Positions 1 through 10,325 of a stretch of 28,852 nucleotides of DNA are shown here, in pieces. Origin of the DNA: Bigelowiella natans CCMP2755 (Eukaryota; Cercozoa; Chlorarachniophyceae); the NCBI GenBank assembly GCA_000320545.1, contig ADNK01003030.1, positions 1 to 28,852 of the forward strand, written 5' to 3'. The notes below the pieces were generated by a model. The model made no database searches, had not been told where the DNA came from, and saw only the letters and a program-made list of their open reading frames with translations. The position numbers were made by a program, and so were the translations under genes. Positions within the stretch are counted from its first letter, which is position 1. The number at the start of each line of letters is the position of its first letter.

Positions 1-230
1 TCACATCATGGCAACTCCATTCCTCGCCGGGTAGTCATCGGCAATGGCCTCTGCGAGTGCTGTTGCGTGCCGCTCGACGGATGCGTAGGCTGACTTCACC
101 AGGTCCAGCGTCGGTAGGACGTGCCCTCGAAACTTGTGCTCGTTGCGGATGAAGAAGCTGCGGCAGCAATGGTGGATGCAAGCAATCACACACGGCTGTT
201 TTCGACCAGGTTGGAGTTGTTCGGAAAAGA

Positions 231-279
<49 letters not shown>

Positions 280-704
280 CCTCCCCCCCTCCCCCCCCCC
301 CACACACACACGAAGAGGCCTCCCGCAACAGAAATGCGCAGGAGAGTGGATTGGGGGAATGGATGACTTATTGAGGACGCCGGAAACTTCGCTATCCATC
401 GCTATTGTTCCCGGGTGCGTCTTCCTCTTGGCCGTGCTGATGGCGTCCATTGTTTGCGCCTCGATCTCCGGAGCTATCACCGACTTTATCTCTTTTAAAA
501 TTGTCCAGCCCCTGGGTTGATGAGGCAGCAAAAATATAAATAATCACTAATCTATTATCTCATGCATGCATGCTGTGCGGGGGGGGGGATGAAAAAATTC
601 ACGAGGCTATAGTCGAAATCCTTTTATTTAATTGGGGTTCTTCTTCTTCTTCTTTGCCCTCGGATAATTTCTATTTGCCGTCAACGTCATTGCCTTCCAT
701 GTAT

Positions 705-754
<50 letters not shown>

Positions 755-1911
755 CACTGCCGGAGTTTTCTACACAAGCTACCTGACAAGAAGGTGGTCC
801 TTGGAAACTTCCCTTCCGGACTCCGCTGTAGTTGTTATTGCACATATCGTCTCATAAGAGCAGTGTGCACGTCACCACGTGCGCGCGCTGCTGCAAGTTA
901 TGCAGCTTTAACAACATTGTGATGGCAAGAGCGTCTCCCACTGCTTTCTCCGCCCCCCCCCTCCCCCCTCCGATGTCAGAAACCTGCAAGAATGACGAGC
1001 AGGGGCGGTACGAGAGCCTGGTAGCGGTCATCTGACAGCATCCCTACCATCGCCTTCACCATCGAATAGACCTCGCGGAACATCGCCGCATTGCCCTGTT
1101 TCTTCTTCAAGAGGGAGACGAGCTTCCCCGCTGGAACGAGGTTGGCGTTTGGCAGCAGCACCCGCCGCCTGGAATTATAAATGATGATTTCTTAGTTAGG
1201 AGAGAAACAGCGACCCAGCAGCGCACAAGAACCGTCGTATTTCCAGCAGAAGCGGGCCTTCTTCTGACCGCTTCGAGACTTGAAACACGTGGTTACACTC
1301 GTAACTCGTCGTCACACCGCCTCGCTTGAGGTGACGACGGCTTACTACCTTGTGCGGAGTGCTGAGAATGCCTGGCATGCGCTCCTCATGGCGTCGGCTA
1401 GGCGGTAGGAAGGGGGGCAGAGCAGCCATTGTTTCAAGAACCTTGCAGTCGTCGGAAAGGAGGAGAATGAACAAAAAAAGAATATGCCAATCAGGGAGCG
1501 TCAGTACAGCCCTCCATCATTCTCGTCATCAATTATTACCACCATCATCGTCATCATCATCATTTCCGTCGTCGTCAGCATCATGGCAGTAGCTGTACGC
1601 TGTATAATGCACGTCGAGGAAACCTATGAGCCTCTCCCCCACTACTGCCACTACTACCGCTGAGAATGCACCTAAAAATGGCCTTTGGACATTTGTTTTC
1701 GGGGAGCAGTGCTTCAACGAGCCCTGGGATTCCCGGGTACTGGGCGAGGCCGATTTGCTCAGCCGTGGTGAGGTAAATCGGCCTTGGGCCTGCACACCAG
1801 ATATGAGGGGGGGTTGGGGTGGGGGCGATGATGCTGGGTTAATGGTGATAAAGAAGGCAGATTCTCGTGTGCGTTGAGGTTTGAGTGAGGGGGAAGGGAA
1901 GGAAGATAATA

Positions 1912-1956
<45 letters not shown>

Positions 1957-3815
1957 AGAGATGGAGAGAGTGAGGAAAGGAGAAAGCGTGATGCATATCG
2001 AATCACGAATTCTAGTTACTGTGGTTACTACTTCATGACTACAGCATCATCATTATCATCATCTTCATCATCATCATCATCATCATCTTCCCGTCATCAT
2101 CAAACACCATCGACGTAGCTATCATATCTCTATCAGAAGGGAACAATGGAGGAGGAAGAGGAGGAGGAGGAGGAAATAACTGCAAGATTGTCGCGTCATT
2201 AATGTCAATCATACCTGAAGAGAAGGGCCAAGCTGACACTTGCTGCTGCCGCTGCGTCGATATGAGAAACGAGAAGTCCTCAGGCTTTAGGTCGTTCAGC
2301 TCAGCGATATGCTCTAGCATTCCTACGTGGAACAAGCTTTCCGCCGTGGGAATGCGAAGCATCTGGTCACGAGGAGGCAGAAACGGCCACGAGGAGGACG
2401 AATGAGCGCACTTCTCGTCGAGAAATAGTGGCGGCGTGTAGCCGGCCTGAAGGAGGAGCGTTTCCACAGCCTGAAGAGAGAGAGAGAGAGAGAGGAGAGG
2501 GGGGGGGGGGGAGGGGAAGGACAAGTAACATTAGCCAAACTTAGTTCCCGGCAGTCAGAAATGGTTTGTCAAGTGCCTTCTCAGTGAGGCGCTCCATGAT
2601 TCTGACAGTCCGATCATCCACCCGCACTTGCACTAGAGAGTAGCCCAGGACCCCCATCTCAATGCCAACGTAAGGCCGATTCTCACGAAACTCCAGCTGC
2701 GAGGCGCTGAGGCAGAGATCGTGCATGTACGTGGAGCAAGCGGCGCTCACGATCTGAGCCAGGTACTTCCAAAGGCAACAACGAAGACGACGAAATGATA
2801 TTATGATTATGACCATCTTCATCATCCTCTTCGTCATCCTCATCACCATTACAATCATCGCCATCAGTAAAAACATCGTGATAGGGAGAAGGGGGGGGGG
2901 GGAGGGGCAACGGCGAGCGAAAACGCGGAAGGATCTAAAGACGAATTGCGCCACACTTACCCTCTGTTTGATTCCTCTCCACTTAGCTGTGACCGGAATC
3001 TCGATTTCCTCGTACACCGCCACGCTCAGCTCCCCTTGTTGCGTGAGGCCATTGAGAGTAGCCTGCACGTTCTTGTAAGGGCAACCAGCGCGAGCACGGC
3101 CGGCCTAAAAATGGATCGGTAGTCGCGAATTTGAGTTTGGCAGAATACGATGTGCCTACGCATGCAGCGTCATATTTCATGTGGCAATAGGAGGAAGCGC
3201 CGAGCATAGATTTCGGCTCTCCCACTCGCCTCTCCCACGCCGCTACCGCGAGGCCTTTCTAACGGCTGCTTTGTTTGGATGACGATGACGATGATGATGA
3301 TGATGGTGATGGTGATGGTGATGATACCGATTACGATTAACATGATAAAGAAATTGAAAGAATTGCGACAGCATCAAGCCAACAATGCTACGGGTCAACC
3401 ATGGAATTGAGACTGGCCCACTCGACCAGCATGATGGCGTCCACGCCGTACGTCTCGAAGAACTCCCCCACTCGCAGCAGGATCACCTTATTGGGGTGCT
3501 TCTCCTTCTCGGATATTGCGAAGTGCATGAGCGTTCCCTTCTTCACATTCACCATCCCATGGTCATAGCCGAGGGCGTTGGAGGGAACCAGCTGCTTTAT
3601 CAGCTCGCGCGCAGAGGGCCGAGTTACGCGGCGAAGATGCTGCATCCAGTACTGAGAGACGTGCCCCCTAGTGGTGAAACATGTAGAATCAGAGATCAGC
3701 AGCGACACATCTTCATAGAAAGGAGGAAGGGGGGTGTGCGAGTATTCATTATCTGTACGTGATATCACTGTTGCCGGGGAAAGGAGAAGACAAGGCCCAT
3801 GTGCCTCTGTGCGTT

Positions 3816-3859
<44 letters not shown>

Positions 3860-4400
3860 GCATGCGGCAGTAGCTAATCACTGACTGGGGCCCGGTACAG
3901 ATTTCTCTGAGCTTCGCCTCCAGCGTTTCCTTCCACATCGTATCATCATTGTTCGCGCCTTGTCTCCACAAATCGCCGTCGTCCTGTGTTCGAGGTAGAG
4001 GAAAAGGCGCCGATCATAGAGCGTATTAGCCATCACAGGCATAATGATGAGGATGATAATGATGGTGATAATACTGATCATGATGATGATGGTGGTCTCT
4101 GATCTTCCGACTATTGTTACAATTAGCTGTTTAGCCGGCAAGGCAGAAGGGCGTACATCGTCAGCATCGTCGTCATCGTCCTCTTCTTCGCCATTGGGGT
4201 TGCTGTTCGCGACGTCGAATCTTTCAGTGGGAGCTGCCTCCTCCTCATCGCTACCAATGCCGTCAACATTTACCAACCTTCCGCCCCATTCTTGTTGTCG
4301 CAGCTGCTGCCGCTTGTCGGGCACAGATACAGTAGAATTCCATGCCTTTGCTTCGTTGAAGGAGGTTGCTGGTTCAGCAGTTCTTGGGTGAGATATTGAA
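1..4400 (-). CDS. MSH1: MSH1-type organellar MutS homologue (3' end off window)
   Basis: DNA mismatch-recognition protein of the MutS family, closest in pattern to plant MSH1, which suppresses mutation and recombination in plastid and mitochondrial DNA. Exons read on the minus strand: about 4400-4121, 3983-3886, 3667-3400, 3104-2961, 2765-2577, 2470-2215, 1789-1672, 1441-1349, 1168-984, probable 491-368, and 157 to about 16. All joins keep phase. Exon 3667-3400 holds the MutS domain I signature VILLRVGEFFETYGVDA followed by LVEWASLN. The next exon has AGCPYKNVQATLNGLTQQG, an MSH1-like segment. Exon 1789-1672 gives RPIYLTTAEQIG and exon 1441-1349 gives WLLCPPSYRLADAM, both matching MSH1 linker and core segments. 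Exon 157-16 resembles the region just before the MSH1 clamp. The ATPase domain and any GIY-YIG nuclease lie beyond base 1. The start codon and targeting peptide are not resolved. The intron at 2576-2471 needs a GC donor. Confidence 0.85.
235..275. repeat. (CT)n microsatellite
   Basis: About 20 CT units in an MSH1 intron, followed by poly-C and a short CA run up to about 311. Confidence 0.95.
709..752. repeat. (TA)n microsatellite
   Basis: More than 20 TA units within an MSH1 intron. Similar (AT)n tracts lie at about 1910-1953, 13921-13962, 17263-17296 and 26285-26322. Confidence 0.95.
2471..2576 (-). other. probable GC-AG intron in MSH1
   Basis: The join that restores the family pattern (LTEK followed by AVETLLLQAGY, as in plant MSH1 LTEEAV) requires a donor AAG|GCACTT at 2576 and an acceptor CTCTTCAG|G at 2471. 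No GT lies at or just after the join; the first downstream follows an in-frame stop codon. The 3' part of the intron is a GA/CT microsatellite (minus-strand CT tract), which serves as the polypyrimidine tract. Confidence 0.6.
3277..3325. repeat. GAT/GGT trinucleotide repeat
   Basis: GATGAC, GATGAT and GGTGAT units in the intron between the MutS domain I exon and the next exon. Confidence 0.9.
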
Positions 4401-4458
4401 GGAGATTGTGGCCGACTAAGGATTCGGAGCGGAATGGAAGAGGGGAAGAATCTATTAG

Positions 4459-4496
<38 letters not shown>

Positions 4497-4663
4497 AATA
4501 TGCATTTGAATGCATGTGTGAATTGTTATAGGCTGTGTTCTTGAGTGTATGATGATTCAGGAAACGTTCTTTTAAGAACCAGTGTCTAGACGTTTCGCTG
4601 GGATAAGATCGTAGTAATTTATGCCTACGAAACACGTATACAACCGCTTTATCAAAAACTCAG

Positions 4664-4710
<47 letters not shown>

Positions 4711-4722
4711 CACAAACGCACA

Positions 4723-4754
<32 letters not shown>

Positions 4755-5039
4755 CAAAATTACAATTACATCAAATACACACGCACACGCAAAAGCACAC
4801 ACATGGTGTTGCATATGTATTGCATCGTATATTTTTCATGTCCACATCTTTTGTTACTCCACGACCGATAGAATAGGATCGTTTATTTTGTTGCTAGTGC
4901 CAGCAAGTAGAGGTGTCAGAGCTCATAACACGATCTTATGAATGATTCCTCTACACGATTTTAAACGCTCTTTATTTTGGTGCCCCAGAAATTGACATTG
5001 ATGCAAGAAATCTTGGCGCAATGGAACACCGCTAGAAAA

Positions 5040-5077
<38 letters not shown>

Positions 5078-5097
5078 CACATCGCCTCTCTAGACGT
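4401..5097. repeat. CT, CA and CACG microsatellites between MSH1 and next gene
   Basis: (CT)n at about 4461-4495, (CA)n passing into (GCAC)n at about 4667-4757, and (CA)n at about 5041-5077. Apart from a possible MSH1 5' exon near 4.4-4.6 kb, no coding sequence is supported here. Confidence 0.9.
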
Positions 5098-5462
5098 CTA
5101 ACTGTTGTCGATTTCTGCCCACCACCTGCTGTTCCCAGGGTATTTTTCATACCCCCTCCGCCCCACAAGCGCCAGACCGAACGCAATGAAGGCCAGCAAG
5201 AACCATGCCGGTTGGGGACGGGGAAGGCGCGCTAGGGCGGCAGCCCTCCTCATCCCGCCAGCTCTGCCCGTCCTCGGCTTGCGGACGATCTGAGAAGAAA
5301 TGGGATCCTTTTTAGCAGTAATTAAGCGTACGAATCTTGTCGCAGGCCTTAAACTCCACGGCAACATAGCGAAAAAGCAATTCCGGAGTCTGGCCGAAAT
5401 CCCCAGCCCGCCCAAAAAGCATGGAGGCGTCCAGCACGGCAAAGCAGCAGCAGCAATGCCAA
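5098..5462 (-). CDS. small single-helix membrane protein, unrecognised
   Basis: Two exons are visible on the minus strand. The C-terminal exon, 5289-5098, follows a clean acceptor (TTCTTCTCAG) and encodes 63 residues ending in a stop. It is rich in Arg and Ala, then has one hydrophobic helix (WFLLAFIAFGLALVG) and a tail GYEKYPGNSRWW. The upstream exon, starting after CCTTCAG at about 5462, reads LDASMLFGRAGDFGQTPELL and continues to FRYVAVEFKACDKI in one open frame. The obvious GT donor (GTACGC at about 5331) does not match the phase of the last exon. A GC donor after EFK or a GT donor inside RYVAVE would. The true start may be the Met at 5422 or in an earlier exon. The KYPGN..WW tail looks conserved, but I cannot name the family. 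A plastid or mitochondrial membrane location is a guess. Confidence 0.5.
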
Positions 5463-5525
5463 CTGAAGGGTCTAGGAGCAACATGGGTAACGAAGGATAG
5501 GGGTTAGTTCATTGCGCCGTCGTTC

Positions 5526-7159
5526 ATGAAGTGGGGAGACGGCGGTGTGAGTGTAGATGGTGATTGTGCGGCGTGCTGCGGAGTTTCGGGGACGGCGCTA
5601 ATTCATACCGTAATAGACAATCGTGCGGCCGCAAGACGACGCTATACAGTTTTCATCATCCGGTAAGGACTTCGATCTACTATATCCAGCACTCCATAAT
5701 ACAACCAACGCTTGATGCGCAGGGGTGAGGCTGGACAGTCTCCCCGGAGGGATATACGAACGTTTCTTTGACAAGAATCTTGCGCGCAATATTCTTCTTC
5801 ATAATAACCCGGATATCCAAACGGGGGATGGGGGAGGTGCCGCCACTCCAAGAACCCTCAGATCGGTAGAAAAATTGCAAAGGCCCTGTCATCATCATCG
5901 CTGTTTAGCACCGGTTCATTGTCATCATCGTCACCTGATGATATTCAACACCATCATCAATACCTCCTTAATGGTCTTCTATTGTGTGTCTCTACTCGTG
6001 CGACTTTGTTTCCCGTCTTTCGCCTTGACCCCTCTCCCCGTCGCTCGTCGTAAGATCTGTGCACATGTGGGCCTGGTCCCTAGGAACAGGGGCGAGCAGG
6101 CGGGGATATTTTGGTACTTCGACGACGACAACTACGCCAAGTTGGTAGTCGAGGGCACGAAGGAAACCAAAAAGAACGGAAGCTTTGCCATCGTTCTGGC
6201 CAAAGAGGTAGCACCTTGCACTTAGGAGCCATCTAGCGGGGCGTATCACATCAGAATGCACATGTTTTCATTCTTTCAAAGTAACGTGGGGCGCCAGTGC
6301 TCATCAGAAGTGGTAATTCCTCTGTTTTCCTATCACATACTGCTAGGAGGGGGGCAAGGCTACCGTAGTCAAGAAGGAAAAGCTCGAATATGAACGTGTT
6401 TCAACGTCAAAGAGTAAGGTAAGAGGAGAGAATGCTCAGCACCATTCATCCACACGTGTGAGCACATGTGGCGTGGTCGGAATGATTATTTGCTTCGACC
6501 ATATGCAGACGATTTTGTTGCGCCTCGAAGCTGTGGAGGACATAGAAAATGGAACGAAAAGACTGGCTCTCCGCGCGACGGCAAATGTAGGAAGTTGTGG
6601 AGGCGAACAAGATGTCGATATGGGAGGGTACGTGAAATGACGACGCCATCCTTTCATGATATTAGCTCTACTCCGCTACGCGCAAAAGCCTGCACCCGAA
6701 GGATATCGTGTTTTTGCTTCCATGTGTGTGTGTGGGGGGGGGGGGGGGAGGCGGGGGGATGATTGAGGGTTGCTAATATTATCGACCCATTGTGTTTGAA
6801 GCACGAATTGTGCGGTGTTGTCACAGCTCCTGGTGTTTGTTCTGCATACATTCAGTTTCTTTGTGCCTCGATCATGGCCACCCCCGTCCTCCGAAAGCAA
6901 CAGCGAAAACGATGCTTCTAGTGAGGGCGTCTCCTGTCGGCCAAACGCCAAAGCAGGCCTGGCCGCTCATGGCGCAGAGGAGGGGATGGAACGGCAGCAT
7001 GTGGAGTTTTCCAAGGTTTGCATTTGCTATGGTGGTGAGACCAAAGGTGGGGAAGGCGATGATGCAAAGCGGAAGCTCGACAACAGGTCCAAACCTCCCT
7101 TCACTTCAGCAGAAACTGCGCACATGATGCTTCTGAGGAAAGTCTTCATATTTCCATGA
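5526..7159 (+). CDS. DUF1349-like beta-sandwich protein
   Basis: Five exons join in phase: 5526-5662, 6084-6207, 6359-6418, 6509-6627, 6856-7159, giving about 247 residues. The core exon reads EQAGIFWYFDDDNYAKLVVE, the hallmark of the DUF1349 / Ree1-like concanavalin fold (QAG followed by a D-rich turn, aromatic, K). Further exons give the expected alternating strands (ILLRLEAVEDIENG, KRLALRATA) and a closing strand VEFSKVCIC, like the terminal strand of the family. The family function is poorly known; fungal Ree1 affects enolase levels. Exon 1 (beginning MKWGDGGVSVDG) is the weakest part: it was chosen because its GTAAGG donor has the right phase, but its sequence does not clearly match the family N-terminus. 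The last exon may instead splice on before its TGA at 7157. The gene lies head-to-head with the small membrane protein upstream. Confidence 0.6.
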
Positions 7160-7325
7160 CCGCGTCTTGGCAACCTAATGATGCTCAGCCCCTCGTTCAA
7201 ACTGTCTCTCTCTGTCTCGTGTATTTCCATTTCTCGCCCCCTTTCCCACGCCCCGCGACACGCTGTCTATCTCACGATTTCTCTTGAATATTGCACACAC
7301 CGCGTAGCAGCAGCAGCAGTAGCAG

Positions 7326-8650
7326 ACCTCTCAGAATCGTGGCCATTAGCGATACCCACAACATGCATAAAAAGCTGAAGATTCCCTCTGGAGACGTTCT
7401 GATTCATTGCGGCGACTTCACCAACAAGGGCACCGAGAAAGAGACGGAAGCTTTTGGGCGTTGGCTAGCGTCTCTCCCTCACCCACATAAAATCGTAGTC
7501 GAGGTGACGCAACTATTACACGTTCCTACTATATTACTAACGGTGTACCGCCCCCCTCCCACCCTCAACCTGCGCGCCACGGCTCCACAAGGGGCGTGAC
7601 ATTTTCTGTTTTCGCGTTATTCCGCCGTTTCCCCCCTTATTTTTGTGACATCGTTGCGCTGTCGGATGGTGTAATTCCTTCCGACACATCGAATGAGCAG
7701 AAATGGACCCCATCGATGCACAGGTGGTAGCTTATTTCTCGACCATCCATTAGGGAAATCATGAGAGTGGCCCCTTTAGCCAATTCAAGCCAACGATGTT
7801 GCATTCGTCAACCTCCTCCTCCTCCTCCCCCTCTGTTGGCGGTCAAAAAATCACATATCTTTGCAACGAATCGTGCTGGATCGGAGGGTTACGAATATTT
7901 GGGAGTCCCTGGAAAATGCAATTTAAGGCGCTTGAACAGCTCAAGAAAGAAGGCTGTGAGAGCAGAACGGTGAAAGGAGAAGGGGGAAATGACGACAGGG
8001 AGGGAAAGCAGGATGTGGACAACAAGAATACACAACGCAGCAATGGGGGGGGTTGGGGGCAGAACGGAGGAGTCGACGTGTTCGTGTCGCATGAGCCTCC
8101 TCACAAGGTACATTCTACACCATAGGATAATGCCCAGCAGTGACTGGGAAGGAAAATATGTTTTACATGTGATGGTGCTGGTCGACCAACATAAACGAGG
8201 AAGTCTTCCCGCAGTAGAATAATGAATGCTAGATAGAAAACGTAAGCATCGAGCACGTCCAAATTAGGCAATTTCTTATATGAGAAAGTAAATTTTTGTG
8301 GTATTTATACATTCTTTAAGTAACCAAATTTTGCTTTCGATGCGGCAAATTCAGTTATGTCCCATCGCCATCTATCGTCACTTTACTGAGATATTGCTGC
8401 TCTTACGCAGATCTTGGATGGAGATAAAGAGTATGGCTGCCCTGGGATATTAGACATCGCCAAGCAGATTTCACCGAGAGTCATGATATTTGGCCACATC
8501 CATGAGGGTCATGGCATCACCAAGAGTGATCGCACGCTATTTATCAACGCCGCTGTTGCAAATCCCGGGATGCGAGCGAAGAAAATCACATATGATCCTG
8601 TTGTCTTCGACATCACCAAGGATAATGTGGAGGTAGTTCATGTCGGCTAA
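7326..8650 (+). CDS. MPPED1/2-like metallophosphoesterase
   Basis: Calcineurin-like phosphoesterase of the MPPED / UPF0046 type, a two-metal hydrolase whose physiological substrate is uncertain. Exons: about 7326-7503, 7754-8107, 8411-8650, all in phase. Metal-binding motifs appear in order: ISDTHN (D-x-H), HCGDFTNKG (GD), GNHE right at the start of exon 2, VFVSHEPPH (SHxPP), and FGHIHEG (GHxH) in exon 3. The ending NAAVANPGMRAKK with VVFDI is also typical. Exon 2 has an unusual low-complexity insertion (Gly, Asp, Asn and Lys rich) of about 35 residues before VDVFVSHEPP. The first exon or exons before RPLRIVAISDTHN are not resolved. A CAG/CAGTAG repeat lies at the putative acceptor, so the N-terminus is uncertain. 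All catalytic residues I expect are present, so the enzyme should be active. Confidence 0.88.
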
Positions 8651-10325
8651 GATAAAAGTTTTAATACACGTGCGCATTTCTTGCGGATCGCATCGGTCCT
8701 TTCTAGCTTTGATCATGCATTGTGAAGAATTATCCTGTCGTTCTCGGTGTGGGAAAATGTGTGATGATGCTGCAAAATGCGTTGCATGGCACACATGCAC
8801 AGCACGCAGCCTGAGCTGCGCAATCGCCCAGATCATTTCATGATGTTGTGAAAAAATGGCATCATTGATTTCTGCGCAATGTCGTGCAAAACTCGTGTCA
8901 TGACAATGCCCTTGACAAGTCCGAAAAAAGGCGAAGTCACGTGACACATGAAAGTGCAATTGGTGTGATCGAAAGATGCACCAACACTGCTAGCAACGCC
9001 GCAGACATTCGTTTGGCCATGCTGACATGGTTCATCCGCGAGACTCGTCAACCATGGAAGTGCGCATTTGCAATGTGCGGAAGCAAAGCATGCACTGTGT
9101 GCACAATGTTTGGAATGTGAAAGAACAGTCTAGCAGTGTCCACTTGCAATCAGATCCATGGCAAACAAACAAGCAAACATGATGAAGAACCACACTTCCA
9201 AAGTGTGGCAAGACGTTTGCAAAGTGCGAAATGGGCAGTGCCTCGAACTACAAACTAGCTTCAGTGAGGACTGAGAGGATTTGAGGACAAAGACAAAGAC
9301 AGTGATGAAAGACAACGTTTCCAAAGTGTAGCAAGACACTTGCAATGCACGAAACGCAGTGCCTCGAACTGGCTCTGGTGAGGACTGACTGGTGAACCAC
9401 CAGCAGGATTTTGGAGTCGGCACACTGGCTGTCACGGAGCAGTGCCAGAGTGTGACTGGCAGCAAGTGAACAAGCAACATGGCGGCGTCTTGAAGCATGC
9501 ACTTTGAGCAGGAACTTCCTGAAGGCCACGTCCAAGCGCCGATCCACGGTCGGGTCGCCAGAGGGAACAAGCACCAAGCAATGAGAACAATGAGAACAAT
9601 GATGAAAAACTGCATTTCCAAAGTGTGGCTAGACACTTGCAGTGCACGAAGCAGGACTTCGGTTTTGGCCGAAAACAATTTTCGTGACACTGTGTTTCGG
9701 CCGTGATTAACTTAGTGATAAACGGGACAAATTAGCTAGTCGCAACTGTGAAATCACCACGATTTTCTCAAAACAGCAGCGACCGAAAGTGAGCTCGCTG
9801 AGACGCTGAACCTGTGTCCTTTTTTAGGTGCGACAAACATGCTGACATGACGCGATGTGTAAATCAAATCTGCATCGGCACTGAATGGAGGAACGATCAG
9901 CAGCACCCTCTTCGTCCTTCCTTTCACGAGCAACGAGCACAGGAGGAATAAAAGGGAAGAGGGAGTTTCTGAACGACGAGGACGAAGCGATCCCTGGGTT
10001 GCGTCTGGGTTGCGTCCTTACACTTGCCAGCCGAGTTTGAAACGCGCCCCTCCCCGCTCTACTTCCATCGGTAACAAAAACCGGTAGTTTTTCGAAGAGA
10101 GGGTAGTCCAGGGTTAAGAAGGGTAGAATTACTCGAGTGCTTAATCCGATGAAATTCATGCTCTCGATATTCCTCATAACTCTTCTCCATTTCCCACTTC
10201 TCTTTTGTCTGAAGTGCTTGTTCTTAAATCAGCAGAAGGAGGTGGAGCGGGGTTGTGCATAGGGAATACATAAAAGTCCTCATTCGAGTCTCTGCCTTCT
10301 AATTCATAGAAGCAGATACGACAAC
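8651..10325. other. intergenic region without a convincing gene
   Basis: No splice-linked coding exons were found. The composition differs from neighbours: no long microsatellites, and many CATGC/TGCAC-type words. A degenerate tandem-like repeat lies at 9181-9660. A 186-residue open frame on the minus strand (9690-9130) overlaps the repeat and appears to be its by-product. 9830-10325 holds only the upstream region of the 5'-nucleotidase. Confidence 0.6.
9181..9660. repeat. three diverged copies of a ~90-bp unit
   Basis: Copies begin near 9181, 9303 and 9601 with GATGAA, then a few variable bases, then TTCCAAAGTGT, GCAAGAC or GCTAGAC, a TTGCA-type word and CACGAA or GTGCGAA. Copies 1 and 2 continue with CAGTGCCTCGAACT and GTGAGGACTGA. 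Spacings are 122 and 298 bp. Each copy is preceded by a CAAA or GAACAA-rich stretch. This looks like an old tandem array or the remains of a mobile element. No terminal inverted repeats or coding capacity were recognised. Confidence 0.7.

Noticed and set aside
3277-3325. Regularly spaced short repeats that could suggest a CRISPR-like array
   Set aside because: They are trinucleotide microsatellites with no spacers, in an intron of a eukaryotic gene.
4621-4941. Open frames made of His-Thr or Cys-Val repeats across CA/GT microsatellites
   Set aside because: Simple-sequence translation on both strands; no coding features outside the repeat. The same applies to the frames at 11645-12164, 18062-18752 and 25467-25730.
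9130-9690. 186-residue minus-strand open frame with repeated LQVS..TLE..FFI peptides
   Set aside because: The peptide repeats follow from the DNA repeat units; there is no domain, splice context or start signal to support a protein.
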